This document shows, one piece after another, positions 8,375 to 17,178 of a stretch of 64,000 nt of DNA; position 1 is the first letter of the stretch, and every line of letters begins with the position of its first letter. The stretch covers positions 1 to 64,000 of the forward strand of contig CAMRTO010000005.1 of assembly GCA_947053655.1 (NCBI GenBank), given 5' to 3'. The notes beneath the pieces were generated by a model. The model was not told where the DNA came from, did no database searches, and was given only the letters and a program-made list of their open reading frames with translations. The stretch comes from an uncultured Clostridia bacterium (GTDB lineage Bacteria > Bacillota > Clostridia > Christensenellales > Borkfalkiaceae). The position numbers and the translations under genes were made by a program.

Positions 8375-9214
8375 ATGCAAATAGCATTCCGCACGCACGA
8401 TTTGGGCGTAAAAGGGCTTGACAACGCAATAAAAAAAGCGGGCGACTGCGGCATATCCGCGGTTCAGCTTGTTGCGTACAAATTTATGGACGAAATAAAA
8501 TACGTCCCCGAAGCGTTGAACGCGGAAAACTCCGCGGCGATAGGCGGCGCGCTTAAAGCCGCGGGGATAAAGGTTCCGCTTATAGGCGCGTATTTCAACC
8601 CCGTTCATTCGGATAAAGCCAAAGTCGAAAACGGTAAAGCGGTTTTCAAAAGCTATTTAAAATATTCGTCCGCGCTGGGCTGTAACATAGTCGGCTCGGA
8701 GACGGGCTCCTTCAACGACGACAAGTGGACATACAATCCCCTTAACCGCACGGAGCAAGCTTTGCAAACGGTTATAAACACCTTTAAAGAGCTTGCAGAT
8801 TACGCGAAAACCGTCGGTGCGTTCGTCGGCATGGAGGGCGCGGCGGGACACGTTTGCTGGAACGTCGCAACGTTAAAGCGCGCCGTCGACGCCGTAAATG
8901 CGGAAAACGTTAAAATTATTTTCGATATATACAACTATCTTGACGCGTCTAATTACGCAAAGTATCTTGAAATTTTAGATGAAGGACTGCAAACCTTTGC
9001 AGGCAGAATAGCAGTGTTCCATATCAAGGACTGCGTGTTCGAAGACGGAAAGCTTAAACAGGTTGCTCCCGGTAAAGGAATGTTCGACTTCGATAAAATT
9101 TTAAGCAAAATCAAGGCTTACGATAAAAACGCAACGCTCGTGCTGGAAGGCACGACGGGCGACGATATAATTCCCTGTTCGCAATTTATCCGCAACAAGT
9201 GGAACGGTCTATAA
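8375..9214 (+). CDS. Sugar phosphate isomerase/epimerase family protein (TIM barrel)
   Basis: This 279-residue protein of the xylose-isomerase-like / AP endonuclease 2 superfamily starts 'MQIAFRTHDLGVKGLDNA' and ends in a typical last strand, 'ATLVLEGTTGDDII'. Metal ligands are plausible in 'VGMEGAAG' (Glu), 'IIFDIYNYLD' (Asp) and 'VFHIKD' (His). Family members interconvert keto-sugars and inositols. The pathway in this window is already complete without it, so its substrate is open: a uronate or ketouronate epimerase is the natural guess. A hairpin (about 8308-8342) lies in the gap before it. Confidence 0.75.
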   Translation: MQIAFRTHDLGVKGLDNAIKKAGDCGISAVQLVAYKFMDEIKYVPEALNAENSAAIGGALKAAGIKVPLIGAYFNPVHSDKAKVENGKAVFKSYLKYSSALGCNIVGSETGSFNDDKWTYNPLNRTEQALQTVINTFKELADYAKTVGAFVGMEGAAGHVCWNVATLKRAVDAVNAENVKIIFDIYNYLDASNYAKYLEILDEGLQTFAGRIAVFHIKDCVFEDGKLKQVAPGKGMFDFDKILSKIKAYDKNATLVLEGTTGDDIIPCSQFIRNKWNGL

Positions 9215-9224
9215 CCGTTTAGCC

Positions 9225-9262
9225 TTGTCATACTGAGCGTCGGCGAAGTATCCGGAACAGAT
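9225..9262 (+). repeat. Single copy of the dispersed 'GTCATACTGAG' repeat
   Basis: The gap between the isomerase and kduI contains GTCATACTGAGCGTC followed by GGCGAAGTATC. This is the same element that forms the clusters at 32-35 kb and the repeats at 51-59 kb. Finding one inside an otherwise compact operon shows that the element spreads. Confidence 0.6.
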
Positions 9263-9328
9263 TCCGCAGGCCGCGGATTGTCAATTAAATGCGTTTTGCG
9301 CAATATTTCAAATTTTTAAGGAGATTTT

Positions 9329-10198
9329 ATGAAATTCGATATCAGATATGCCAACCACCCCGACGACTCCAAACGCTACGGCACAATGGAGCTCAGGGAA
9401 AAATATTTAATCAAGTACCTGTTCGAGGAGGACGAAATTTTACTTACCTATTCGCATCAGGACAGAATAATCGCAGGCGGCGCAATGCCCGTAAAGGAGA
9501 CGCTGTCTCTCGGCACGTTTAAAGAGCTTGCGACCGCTTACTTCCTCGAAAGGCGCGAAATGGGCGTAATTAATATCGGCGGTGCGGGCGTTATCACGCT
9601 TGACGGCAAAAAATATGATATTGGCTTTAAAGAAGGTATTTATATCGGCATGGGTACAAAACAGGTGGAATTTACTTCCGCAGACCCCAAAAATCCCGCC
9701 AAATTTTATATAAATTCCAGCCCCGCGCACAAGGCTTATCCCACCGTCAAAATAGTTAAACCCGTAGACGGCAAGCCCGCGCCCGAGGGCGTTAAGTACT
9801 GCGTGCAAAGACACCTCGGGACCGAGGCGGGCATGAACAAGCGCACGATAAACCAGTTCATTATCGGCGACGTGTGCGAAAGCTGTCAGCTTGCCATGGG
9901 CATGACCGAGCTTGCCGAGGGCAGCGGATGGAACACCCTGCCCAGCCACACGCACGAAAGAAGAATGGAAGTTTACATGTATTTCGAGCTTCCCGAAACG
10001 GAGGCGGTCATTCACCTTATGGGCACCCCGCAGGAAACGCGTCACATAATTATGCACAACGAACAGGCGGTCATCTCGCCCAGCTGGTCCATTCATACGG
10101 GAATAGGCACGCATAACTATACGTTTATTTGGGGCATGTGCGGAGAAAACCAGACTTACGACGATATGGACAATATCGCTACGAAAGATTTAAAATAA
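9329..10198 (+). CDS. kduI: 5-dehydro-4-deoxy-D-glucuronate isomerase
   Basis: This is a 289-residue cupin-fold enzyme, close to the 278 residues of E. coli KduI. The zinc site is visible as 'SHTHERRMEV' (His206, His208 and Glu213), with a further His in the C-terminal 'SPSWSIHTGIGTHNYTF' region. It isomerises 4-deoxy-L-threo-5-hexosulose uronate, made from unsaturated digalacturonate, to DKII, the substrate of KduD. It is cytoplasmic. It lies in the uronate operon with AAGGAG before ATG. The family call is firm. Confidence 0.93.
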   Translation: MKFDIRYANHPDDSKRYGTMELREKYLIKYLFEEDEILLTYSHQDRIIAGGAMPVKETLSLGTFKELATAYFLERREMGVINIGGAGVITLDGKKYDIGFKEGIYIGMGTKQVEFTSADPKNPAKFYINSSPAHKAYPTVKIVKPVDGKPAPEGVKYCVQRHLGTEAGMNKRTINQFIIGDVCESCQLAMGMTELAEGSGWNTLPSHTHERRMEVYMYFELPETEAVIHLMGTPQETRHIIMHNEQAVISPSWSIHTGIGTHNYTFIWGMCGENQTYDDMDNIATKDLK

Positions 10199-10226
10199 GA
10201 AAAATTTAATAGGGGAAATAAATAAA

Positions 10227-11339
10227 ATGGCACAACTCTTATTTAAAGACGTAAACAAAGTTTATCCTAACGGCTATCATGCCGTGCACGATTTCAATAT
10301 GGAAGTCAAGGACGGCGAATTTATCTGTCTTGTAGGCGACTCGGGCTGCGGTAAGTCTACCACGCTCAGAATGATTGCGGGTCTGGAGGACATCACCTCG
10401 GGTGAATTTTACATCGACGGCAAGCTTGCCAACCAGATGTCCTCGCGCGACAGGGGAATCGCAATGGTATTCCAGTCCTACGCGCTGTACCCCCATCTTA
10501 CGGTGTACGAAAACCTTGCCTTCGGTCTTACTCTCGAAGGAATCGACGCGGACATTATCGAGGAAAAAGTGCAGGCAACCGCAAAAATACTCGGCCTTAC
10601 GGATTATCTCGAAAGATTCCCCCGCGCGCTTTCCGGCGGTCAGTGCCAGCGCGTTGCGGTCGGCCGCGCACTGATAAGAAAGGTTAATATATTCCTTATG
10701 GACGAACCTTTATCCAACCTCGACGCAAAACAGCGCGTTACCATGCGTTCCGAAATCAAACAAATTCACCGTTCCGTCGGCGCGACTACTATTTACGTCA
10801 CCCACGACCAGACGGAGGCAATGACCATGTCTGACAGAATAGTCGTCATGAAATCCGGCGGCTACGTCCAGCAGATAGGCACCCCGTACGAGCTGTATTT
10901 CTATCCCAAAAATCTTTTCGTCGCAGGCTTTATAGGCGAGCCCCCCATGAACTTTATAAGGGGCATCGCGGAGGGCGGCAAATTCAAGGGCAGCGGACTG
11001 GAATTTGATCTTGCTCCCATAGTAAAGGACGTCGCTTCGGTAGAGGGCAAAAAGATTGTTTTTGCATTCAGACCGGAGGCTATAAAGCTCGGCAAAGCAA
11101 ATAAAACTTCGTTCGCAGTTAAATCCAAGGTGGAGCTTACCGAGCTTCTCGGCGACACCACCAACGTCTACGCGACCGTCGGCGAGGGCGACGAAAAGGT
11201 AAACGTTATCCTTAAAGTAAACCCTCACGACACACCCGCAATGGGCGACGAATTCACCTTCAACGTTCCCGTTGTCGCGGCGTATGTGTTTGATGCGGAA
11301 ACGGAAGAAATAGTCGAAAACAACGTAAAAAGACATTAA
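10227..11339 (+). CDS. msmK: Sugar ABC transporter ATPase, MsmK/MsmX type (copy 1)
   Basis: This 370-residue ATPase has Walker A 'GDSGCGKST' (37-45), the Q-loop in 'VFQSYALYPH', the signature 'LSGGQCQRV' (near 135), Walker B 'IFLMDEP' (near 155) and the H-loop 'VTHDQTEA'. A roughly 130-residue C-terminal TOBE domain of the carbohydrate-uptake type follows. MsmK-like proteins energise several sugar importers that lack their own ATPase. Here it sits among catabolic genes, far from the permeases at 17.9-19.9 kb, and a second copy is encoded at 24271. A short hairpin (11345-11367) follows the gene. Confidence 0.9.
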   Translation: MAQLLFKDVNKVYPNGYHAVHDFNMEVKDGEFICLVGDSGCGKSTTLRMIAGLEDITSGEFYIDGKLANQMSSRDRGIAMVFQSYALYPHLTVYENLAFGLTLEGIDADIIEEKVQATAKILGLTDYLERFPRALSGGQCQRVAVGRALIRKVNIFLMDEPLSNLDAKQRVTMRSEIKQIHRSVGATTIYVTHDQTEAMTMSDRIVVMKSGGYVQQIGTPYELYFYPKNLFVAGFIGEPPMNFIRGIAEGGKFKGSGLEFDLAPIVKDVASVEGKKIVFAFRPEAIKLGKANKTSFAVKSKVELTELLGDTTNVYATVGEGDEKVNVILKVNPHDTPAMGDEFTFNVPVVAAYVFDAETEEIVENNVKRH

Positions 11340-11404
11340 ACAGTTTAAGACGTTCAAGGCGTCTTAATTCCCGCAGTTCAATAGAAAAAATACAGGAGTG
11401 TTTC

Positions 11405-12871
11405 ATGGAACAGTTAAGCAAAAAATTATATTCCAAGCCCGAAAGGCCGATAAAAATAATGCAGTTCGGCGAAGGAAATTTCCTCCGCGCCTTCGTTGAG
11501 TGGATAATTCAGGACCTCAACGACAAGGGCGCGATTAACGCGGGCGTCGCGGTGGTTCAGCCCATGCCCTTCGGCAGAGTAAAAGACCTTGCCGACCAGG
11601 ACGGGCTTTATACCCTGCGTTTAGAGGGTATCAACAACGGCGAAAACGTAAAATCCAGCAGGATAATAGACGTTATCGGCGATTGTCTCAATCCTTTTAC
11701 GGAGTATGAAAGATTTTTAAAATACGGCGAAAGCGAGGATTTGCAGGTAATAATTTCCAACACAACGGAAGCGGGCATCGCGGTAGACCCCGAGGATACC
11801 GACTTTACTCAATGCCCCAAAAGCTTCCCCGGCAAGCTTCTCGCCCTGCTTAAAAGAAGATACGACCGTTTTAAAGGCGACCCGAACAGGGGACTTGCCA
11901 TTATCCCGTGCGAGCTTATAGACGACAACGGCGACGAGCTTTACCGCTGTCTTACCGAGCTTGCCGAAATAAACAAAATGGACAAAGATTTCGTAAAGTG
12001 GATGCAGACGGCGAACAAATTCACGTCCACGCTTGTCGACAGAATTGTCCCCGGCTATCCAAAAAACGAAATAGAACAAATTCAAAAGGAAACCGGTTAT
12101 ATAGACAACAACGTCGTAAAGGGCGAAATTTTCCACCTTTGGGTGCTTAAAAAGCAATCGCTTGTGCAAAAATATCTCCCCGCGGACAGCACGGGACTGA
12201 ACGTAATTTTTGCGGACGACATTCACCCCTACAAACAGAGAAAGGTCAAAATTTTAAACGGTTCGCATACGGCTATGGTTCCCGTTGCGTACCTTTGCGG
12301 CATAGACACCGTCGGCGAAGCGGTAAACGACAAGACCATCGGCAAATTCGTGCGTGAGTTTGTATTCGAGGAAGTCAACCCCACTATAGATTTGCCGCAG
12401 GACCAGATGACCGCTTTCGCGGAAAGCGTAATCGAAAGATATAAAAACCCCTATATCCGTCACGAGCTTATGTCCATAGCGCTCAATTCGACGACCAAGT
12501 TCAGGACAAGGCTTTTGCCCACGCTTACGGATTACGTGAGGATAAAGGGTCGGCTTCCCCAACGCCTGCTGTTTGCTTTTGCGGCGCTTGTACAGTTCCA
12601 CAAGGGCGTGCGCGGGAATGAGAAGATAGCGCTTAAAGACGATGCGGCTTTCCTTGAAAAGTGGGCTAAGCTTTGGGCGGAGTTTAACGGCGACTACGAT
12701 AAGCTGGCGCGCGAAGCGCTCGGTTGGGTCGAGGCATGGGAAACGGATATGAACAAAATCCATCCCGAAATCACCTCTACCGTCGCAAAATATTTAAGGG
12801 CAATGGACACAAAGGGCATGAAAGCGGCTTTGGAATGCTTCGTTTCGGGCTGCAACGGCGCCTGCAAATAA
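11405..12871 (+). CDS. uxaB: Tagaturonate reductase (altronate oxidoreductase)
   Basis: This 488-residue member of the polyol-specific long-chain dehydrogenase family has the N-terminal Rossmann motif 'IMQFGEGNFLRAF' (about 18-30). A conserved 'KxxxLNGSHTAM' block (about 282-294) gives the catalytic Lys. UxaB reduces D-tagaturonate, made by UxaC from galacturonate, to altronate using NADH. It is followed by uxaA and uxaC in the same operon. Mannitol and fructuronate (UxuB) enzymes share the fold. The length, the motif and the neighbours favour UxaB. Confidence 0.9.
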   Translation: MEQLSKKLYSKPERPIKIMQFGEGNFLRAFVEWIIQDLNDKGAINAGVAVVQPMPFGRVKDLADQDGLYTLRLEGINNGENVKSSRIIDVIGDCLNPFTEYERFLKYGESEDLQVIISNTTEAGIAVDPEDTDFTQCPKSFPGKLLALLKRRYDRFKGDPNRGLAIIPCELIDDNGDELYRCLTELAEINKMDKDFVKWMQTANKFTSTLVDRIVPGYPKNEIEQIQKETGYIDNNVVKGEIFHLWVLKKQSLVQKYLPADSTGLNVIFADDIHPYKQRKVKILNGSHTAMVPVAYLCGIDTVGEAVNDKTIGKFVREFVFEEVNPTIDLPQDQMTAFAESVIERYKNPYIRHELMSIALNSTTKFRTRLLPTLTDYVRIKGRLPQRLLFAFAALVQFHKGVRGNEKIALKDDAAFLEKWAKLWAEFNGDYDKLAREALGWVEAWETDMNKIHPEITSTVAKYLRAMDTKGMKAALECFVSGCNGACK

Positions 12872-12883
12872 GGGGAGCGTACT

Positions 12884-14353
12884 TTGAAAAAGACAATCGT
12901 AATTAATCCCCTCGACAACGTTGCCGTAGCCCTGACGGACTTGAAAAAGGGTGAAACGCACGAGGGAGTCGCGCTTACCGAAGATATTACCAAAGGGCAT
13001 AAATTCGCCTTGAAGGATATAGCCGTCGGCGAACAGATTATAAAGTACGGCAACCCGATTGCCCGCGCCACTGCGGCAATAAAGGCGGGCGCGCACGTGC
13101 ATACCCACAACGTAAAGACCAATCTTTCCGAAAATCTGGAATACGTCTACGATAAAATTCCCACGCCGCTCAAAAAAGCAGCGCCGCGCAAAGTAAACGT
13201 TTACAGGCGTGCAAACGGCGACGTCGGAATAAGGAACGAGCTTTGGGTAATTCCCACGGTCGGCTGCGTCAACGGTCAGGCTAAGCTTATTGTCGAAACC
13301 TTTAAAACGCGCTACGGCACGTACGGCTTTGACGGGGCGTTTACTTTCACGCATCCGTACGGCTGCTCGCAGCTCGGCGACGACCATGAAAGGACCAAGC
13401 TTATTTTGCAGAAAATGGTGCGGCACCCCAACGCGGGCGGCGTGCTCGTTTTGGGACTGGGCTGTGAAAACAACCAAATGTCCGCCTTTAAAGAGGGCTT
13501 GGGCGACGTCGACGAAAGCCGCATTAAGTTTATGGTCTGTCAGGAAGTGGACGACGAAATAGAAAGCGGCGTCGCGCTTTTGAAGCAGATAGCCGACGTT
13601 ATCAAAAACGACAGGCGCACGGAGCAGGACATTTCCTGCCTGAAAGTGGGTTTGAAGTGCGGCGGAAGCGACGGGCTTTCCGGCATTACGGCAAATCCGC
13701 TTGTCGGCAGATTTTCCGACTATATAGTTGCCGCGGGCGGCACGACGGTGCTTTCCGAAGTGCCCGAAATGTTCGGTGCGGAACAGCTTCTCATGAACAG
13801 GGCGAAGGACGAAAAAGTTTTCGGCAAGACCGTAAAGCTTATTAACGACTTTAAGGACTATTTCCGCCGTAACGGTCAGACCGTTTATGAAAATCCCTCT
13901 CCGGGCAATAAGGCGGGCGGAATAACCACGCTTGAGGACAAGTCGCTGGGCTGTACCCAAAAATCGGGTTCCGGTCCGGTAGAGGACGTCGTTTTCGACG
14001 ACGGTTACGTTACGGCAAAGGGGCTTAACCTTTTAAACGGTCCGGGCAACGATATGTGCGCGGTGACGAATATTGGTGCGGCAGGTTGTCATCTGGTTCT
14101 GTTTACCACGGGTCGCGGCACGCCTTTCGGCGGCTTTGTGCCCACGCTTAAAATAGCAACCAATTCCGAACTGGCGGCAAAAAAGAGCAACTGGATAGAC
14201 TTCAACGCGGGCGCGGTGCTGGAAAGCGACTTCGACGTCCAGCTTGAAAATCTTATAAATCTTGTAGTGGATACGGCAAACGGAAAGCTTGCCAAAAACG
14301 AAATTAATCAAACCAAAGAAATTGCAATATTCAAAACGGGGGTAACGTTATAA
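12884..14353 (+). CDS. uxaA: Altronate dehydratase, TTG start
   Basis: This 489-residue UxaA/GarD-family dehydratase has an N-terminal SAF domain ('AGAHVHTHN', about 67-75) and a large C-terminal part rich in conserved Gly, Cys and His, e.g. 'HPYGCSQLGDDH' and 'LGLGCENNQ'. It is an iron-dependent enzyme that dehydrates altronate to KDG. The start codon is TTG at 12884, chosen because AGGGGAG lies six bases upstream and the family N-terminus begins there. The stop codon overlaps the uxaC start (TAATG), indicating translational coupling. Confidence 0.9.
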   Translation: MKKTIVINPLDNVAVALTDLKKGETHEGVALTEDITKGHKFALKDIAVGEQIIKYGNPIARATAAIKAGAHVHTHNVKTNLSENLEYVYDKIPTPLKKAAPRKVNVYRRANGDVGIRNELWVIPTVGCVNGQAKLIVETFKTRYGTYGFDGAFTFTHPYGCSQLGDDHERTKLILQKMVRHPNAGGVLVLGLGCENNQMSAFKEGLGDVDESRIKFMVCQEVDDEIESGVALLKQIADVIKNDRRTEQDISCLKVGLKCGGSDGLSGITANPLVGRFSDYIVAAGGTTVLSEVPEMFGAEQLLMNRAKDEKVFGKTVKLINDFKDYFRRNGQTVYENPSPGNKAGGITTLEDKSLGCTQKSGSGPVEDVVFDDGYVTAKGLNLLNGPGNDMCAVTNIGAAGCHLVLFTTGRGTPFGGFVPTLKIATNSELAAKKSNWIDFNAGAVLESDFDVQLENLINLVVDTANGKLAKNEINQTKEIAIFKTGVTL

Positions 14354-15921
14354 TGGCAACCGAAAAGAAAAACGCAGCGGCAAAACCCGCGGCAAAGACA
14401 ACAAAGACGGCGAAAGCCGCAACCGCGGCTAAAACCGCCAAGACGGTTAAAACAGCGGCAAAAAAAGCGGTAAAGACGGAGGTAAAGGCAGTATCGCAGG
14501 TCAAGCCCTTTATGGACGCAGACTTCCTTCTGGACACGGAAACGGCGAAAACGCTGTATCACGACCACGCCGAAAAGATGCCCATTATAGACTATCACTG
14601 CCATCTTCAACCCAAAGAGATTTACGAGGATAAAAAATTCAGAAATCTTGCAGAGGTATGGCTCGGCGCCGGCGACAGATACGGCGACCACTACAAATGG
14701 CGCGCTCTCCGCGCGCGCGGATATTTGGAAGATTCTGTTTCCGGTCCCGACGACGATTATAAAAAATACATGCAGTTTGTAGAAAGCATGCCCTATTTCG
14801 TCGGCAATCCGCTTTATCACTGGTCGCATCTGGAAATGCGCAGATACTTCGGCATAGAGGAAGTTATCAATCCCGCCAACGCGCAGGCAATCTGGGACAA
14901 GGCGAACGCCGTCCTCGAAACGCTTACCGCGCGTGAAATGATGTATAAATTCAACGTCAAAACGGTCTGCACGACGGACGATCCCGTCGACAGTCTCGAA
15001 TGGCACAAAAAGATGAACTCGGACGAAACCTTGAAGGTTAAAGTGCGTCCGGCGTTCCGTCCCGACAAGGCGATAAACGTTGAGCTGTCCTGGTTTGCGG
15101 ACTGGGTAAAACAGCTTGGCAACGTAGTCGGTAAGCGCATAAAGGATTTGCGCGGACTTTGCGACGCGCTTGCGGAAAGAATAAAGTATTTCGACGAGAT
15201 GGGCTCCAAGCTTTCGGACCACGCTCTCGACGTAGTACATTACGCGCCCGCGACTTATGCGGAAGCAAATAAAATATTCTTAAAGGGTCTTAAAGGTCAG
15301 CCCGTGACGGAAGCGGAGCAGGACAAGTATAAGGGCTACATACTCGTATTCCTCGGCAAACAGTATGCAAAGTACGGCTGGGCACAGCAATACCATATAG
15401 GCGCGCTCAGAAACAATTCCAAAAGCATGCTGGCTAAAATCGGACCGGATACCGGCTTCGACGCGATAGAGGACAGCGTGTATATGGAAAAGCTTTCCGC
15501 GCTGTTGGGAGAGCTGGACAAAGACGGCAATCTGCCCAAGACCATACTTTACTGCCTCAACCCGCGCGACAATTACGCTTTGACTGTGCTAGCCGGCTGC
15601 TTCCAGAAGGAAGGCGTAAAGGGCAGGGTACAGGTCGGCACCGCGTGGTGGTTCTTAGACCAGCAGGACGGCATGAGGCAGAATCTGGAAACGCTTATGC
15701 AGGTAGGGCTTGTGGCGCAGTCGGTGGGCATGCTTACGGACAGCCGTTCCTTCCTCGCTTATCCCAGACACGAGTATTACAGAAGACTGCTGTGCCAGAT
15801 GCTTGGCAGATTGGTTGAAAGCGGACAGTATCCCGCTTCGGAAATGGAAACTCTCGGCAAAATAGTAGAGGACGTCTGCTATAACAACGCCGCGGAATTC
15901 TTCGGCTTTAACGGGGATTGA
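14353..15921 (+). CDS. uxaC: Glucuronate/galacturonate isomerase with a Lys/Ala-rich N-terminal extension
   Basis: From about residue 52 ('KPFMDADFLLDTETAK') to the end this is a normal UxaC of about 470 residues. 'DYHCHL' (about 79-84) supplies the HxH metal ligands of this amidohydrolase-fold enzyme, which converts galacturonate to tagaturonate. The first 50 residues are extra and almost only Lys, Ala and Thr, like a histone H1 tail. The start is supported by the TAATG overlap with uxaA, so the tail is probably translated; a later internal start cannot be excluded. The gene ends the operon at a strong terminator. Confidence 0.9.
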   Translation: MATEKKNAAAKPAAKTTKTAKAATAAKTAKTVKTAAKKAVKTEVKAVSQVKPFMDADFLLDTETAKTLYHDHAEKMPIIDYHCHLQPKEIYEDKKFRNLAEVWLGAGDRYGDHYKWRALRARGYLEDSVSGPDDDYKKYMQFVESMPYFVGNPLYHWSHLEMRRYFGIEEVINPANAQAIWDKANAVLETLTAREMMYKFNVKTVCTTDDPVDSLEWHKKMNSDETLKVKVRPAFRPDKAINVELSWFADWVKQLGNVVGKRIKDLRGLCDALAERIKYFDEMGSKLSDHALDVVHYAPATYAEANKIFLKGLKGQPVTEAEQDKYKGYILVFLGKQYAKYGWAQQYHIGALRNNSKSMLAKIGPDTGFDAIEDSVYMEKLSALLGELDKDGNLPKTILYCLNPRDNYALTVLAGCFQKEGVKGRVQVGTAWWFLDQQDGMRQNLETLMQVGLVAQSVGMLTDSRSFLAYPRHEYYRRLLCQMLGRLVESGQYPASEMETLGKIVEDVCYNNAAEFFGFNGD

Positions 15922-15951
15922 TATTATAATAAACAATGCTTAACAAAATAA

Positions 15952-15990
15952 AACGCCCCCGACCGCATTTTGCGGTCGGGGGCGTTAAAA
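15952..15990. terminator. Bidirectional terminator between uxaC and the pectinesterase gene
   Basis: A 15-pair GC-rich stem (AACGCCCCCGACCGC against GCGGTCGGGGGCGTT) with a short loop has A-rich sequence before it and T-containing sequence after it. It can end transcripts arriving from either side. Confidence 0.85.
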
Positions 15991-16073
15991 TATAACAAAA
16001 ACATTTATTTTTCCTGCGTCCGCTTTTAAACTCTGCTAATTATATAAAAGTTTAAAGGCGTTTACAATAATCG

Positions 16074-17018
16074 TCAAAAATTACCTTTAATGTCATTAAA
16101 TTTACACTCGCATGCATTTATAATGTCATTTGCCTGTTCTGCCGTAAGCTCTGCGGACCAGCCGACGGGCGAAGCGTTAAAATTGCATTTTAAATTGTAA
16201 TAGGCAAATCTTGCGGTCTTGTCGCGCTCCGTATCGTTCCATTTATCGAAAAGCGCGGGTACGATATGCCCGTCAAGACGGCAATTTATAAAGCTGCACT
16301 TTCCGAAATCCCGCCAGGGGCGGGCAAGATAAACACTTTCTTTTCCCGCGCCGCCGTCCGTAAAGTCGCAATCAATAAAGCTGAACGCGCGTTTTTCTCC
16401 GAGCGGGTGCGCGGGCGCGGCAACGTACCCGACACCTCTTTCGTCGTGAACGGAAACAAAACGGCAGTTTTTGAAATACGCTTCCGAGCAACCGAATACA
16501 TAATCCACGGTGCCGTAAATATTACATCGGTTGAAAAAATGTAAATTCGCGCCCTCGCGGTAAAGCTGTCTTTGAGGGATAAAGCCGCGGTAACGGACGA
16601 CGAGGTCGTCGGGGAAAGGGGAAAGGAAAAGCGTGTCCTGCGTGGATTTGAGATTTAAATTTTCCGCATAGAAATTATCGCCGTGCACGGACAGCGCCAC
16701 GCACTGCCCGACTTTTTCGGGCTGCGTGTTGGTGTTTTCCACGGTAAGGTTAAAAAGACGCACGTTGTTTCCTGTAACGCAAAGGGTATAAGTGCGGAAG
16801 GTGTTGTATTCTTTGCCGTCGGCATGTATTTTTTTTGCATAGTCGCCGTACGACAAAACGGTTGTTTCACGGTCCTCTCCGTATACCGAAATATTGTCGG
16901 CGCATATCTCCGTTTTTTGTGCGTAAATACCCTTAGCCAGATGTACTTCGGCGGGCCCTTTTAACCCGGAAAAGGCCTTTTGCAGGTCGTCTTGAGGGGT
17001 CAAATACAAAATTTTCAT
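16074..17018 (-). CDS. Pectinesterase (family CE8), apparently cytoplasmic
   Basis: This 314-residue beta-helix esterase carries all the CE8 marks: 'QCVALS', 'QDTLFL' (near 125, catalytic Asp), 'VDYVFG' (near 169, second Asp) and 'ARPWRD' (near 232, substrate Arg). It removes methyl groups from pectin. The start at 17018 ('MKILYLTPQDD') has AAAGGAG seven bases upstream; an in-frame ATG further upstream lacks one. There is no signal peptide, so it should demethylate imported oligogalacturonides rather than cell-wall pectin. It is the only gene of the locus on this strand before the regulator, and has its own promoter. Confidence 0.9.
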   Translation of the reverse strand: MKILYLTPQDDLQKAFSGLKGPAEVHLAKGIYAQKTEICADNISVYGEDRETTVLSYGDYAKKIHADGKEYNTFRTYTLCVTGNNVRLFNLTVENTNTQPEKVGQCVALSVHGDNFYAENLNLKSTQDTLFLSPFPDDLVVRYRGFIPQRQLYREGANLHFFNRCNIYGTVDYVFGCSEAYFKNCRFVSVHDERGVGYVAAPAHPLGEKRAFSFIDCDFTDGGAGKESVYLARPWRDFGKCSFINCRLDGHIVPALFDKWNDTERDKTARFAYYNLKCNFNASPVGWSAELTAEQANDIINACECKFNDIKGNF

Positions 17019-17047
17019 TGTGAAACTCCTTTGAAATTTACGTGAAT

Positions 17048-17076
17048 ATTGTATCATAAAATTTTTCGTGAAACAA
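17048..17076 (-). promoter_or_regulatory. Promoter of the pectinesterase gene
   Basis: Read on the minus strand: TTGTTT (17076-17071), 17 bases, TACAAT (17053-17048). It is back to back with the promoter of the transport operon. Confidence 0.65.
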
Positions 17077-17087
17077 TCAAAAAAATA

Positions 17088-17116
17088 TTGATTTTTAAAA
17101 ACTGCTATGATATAAT
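17088..17116 (+). promoter_or_regulatory. Promoter of the pectin-oligomer transport operon
   Basis: TTGATT (17088-17093), 17 bases, TATAAT (17111-17116). No terminator was seen from here until 29502, so one transcript of about 12.4 kb, with eleven genes, is likely. Confidence 0.65.
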
Positions 17117-17178
17117 GTTTAGGCTAAGTGTAAAAAAATAACATTTTCTACCCGAAAAAGTGTGCGAACAGATAAAAT

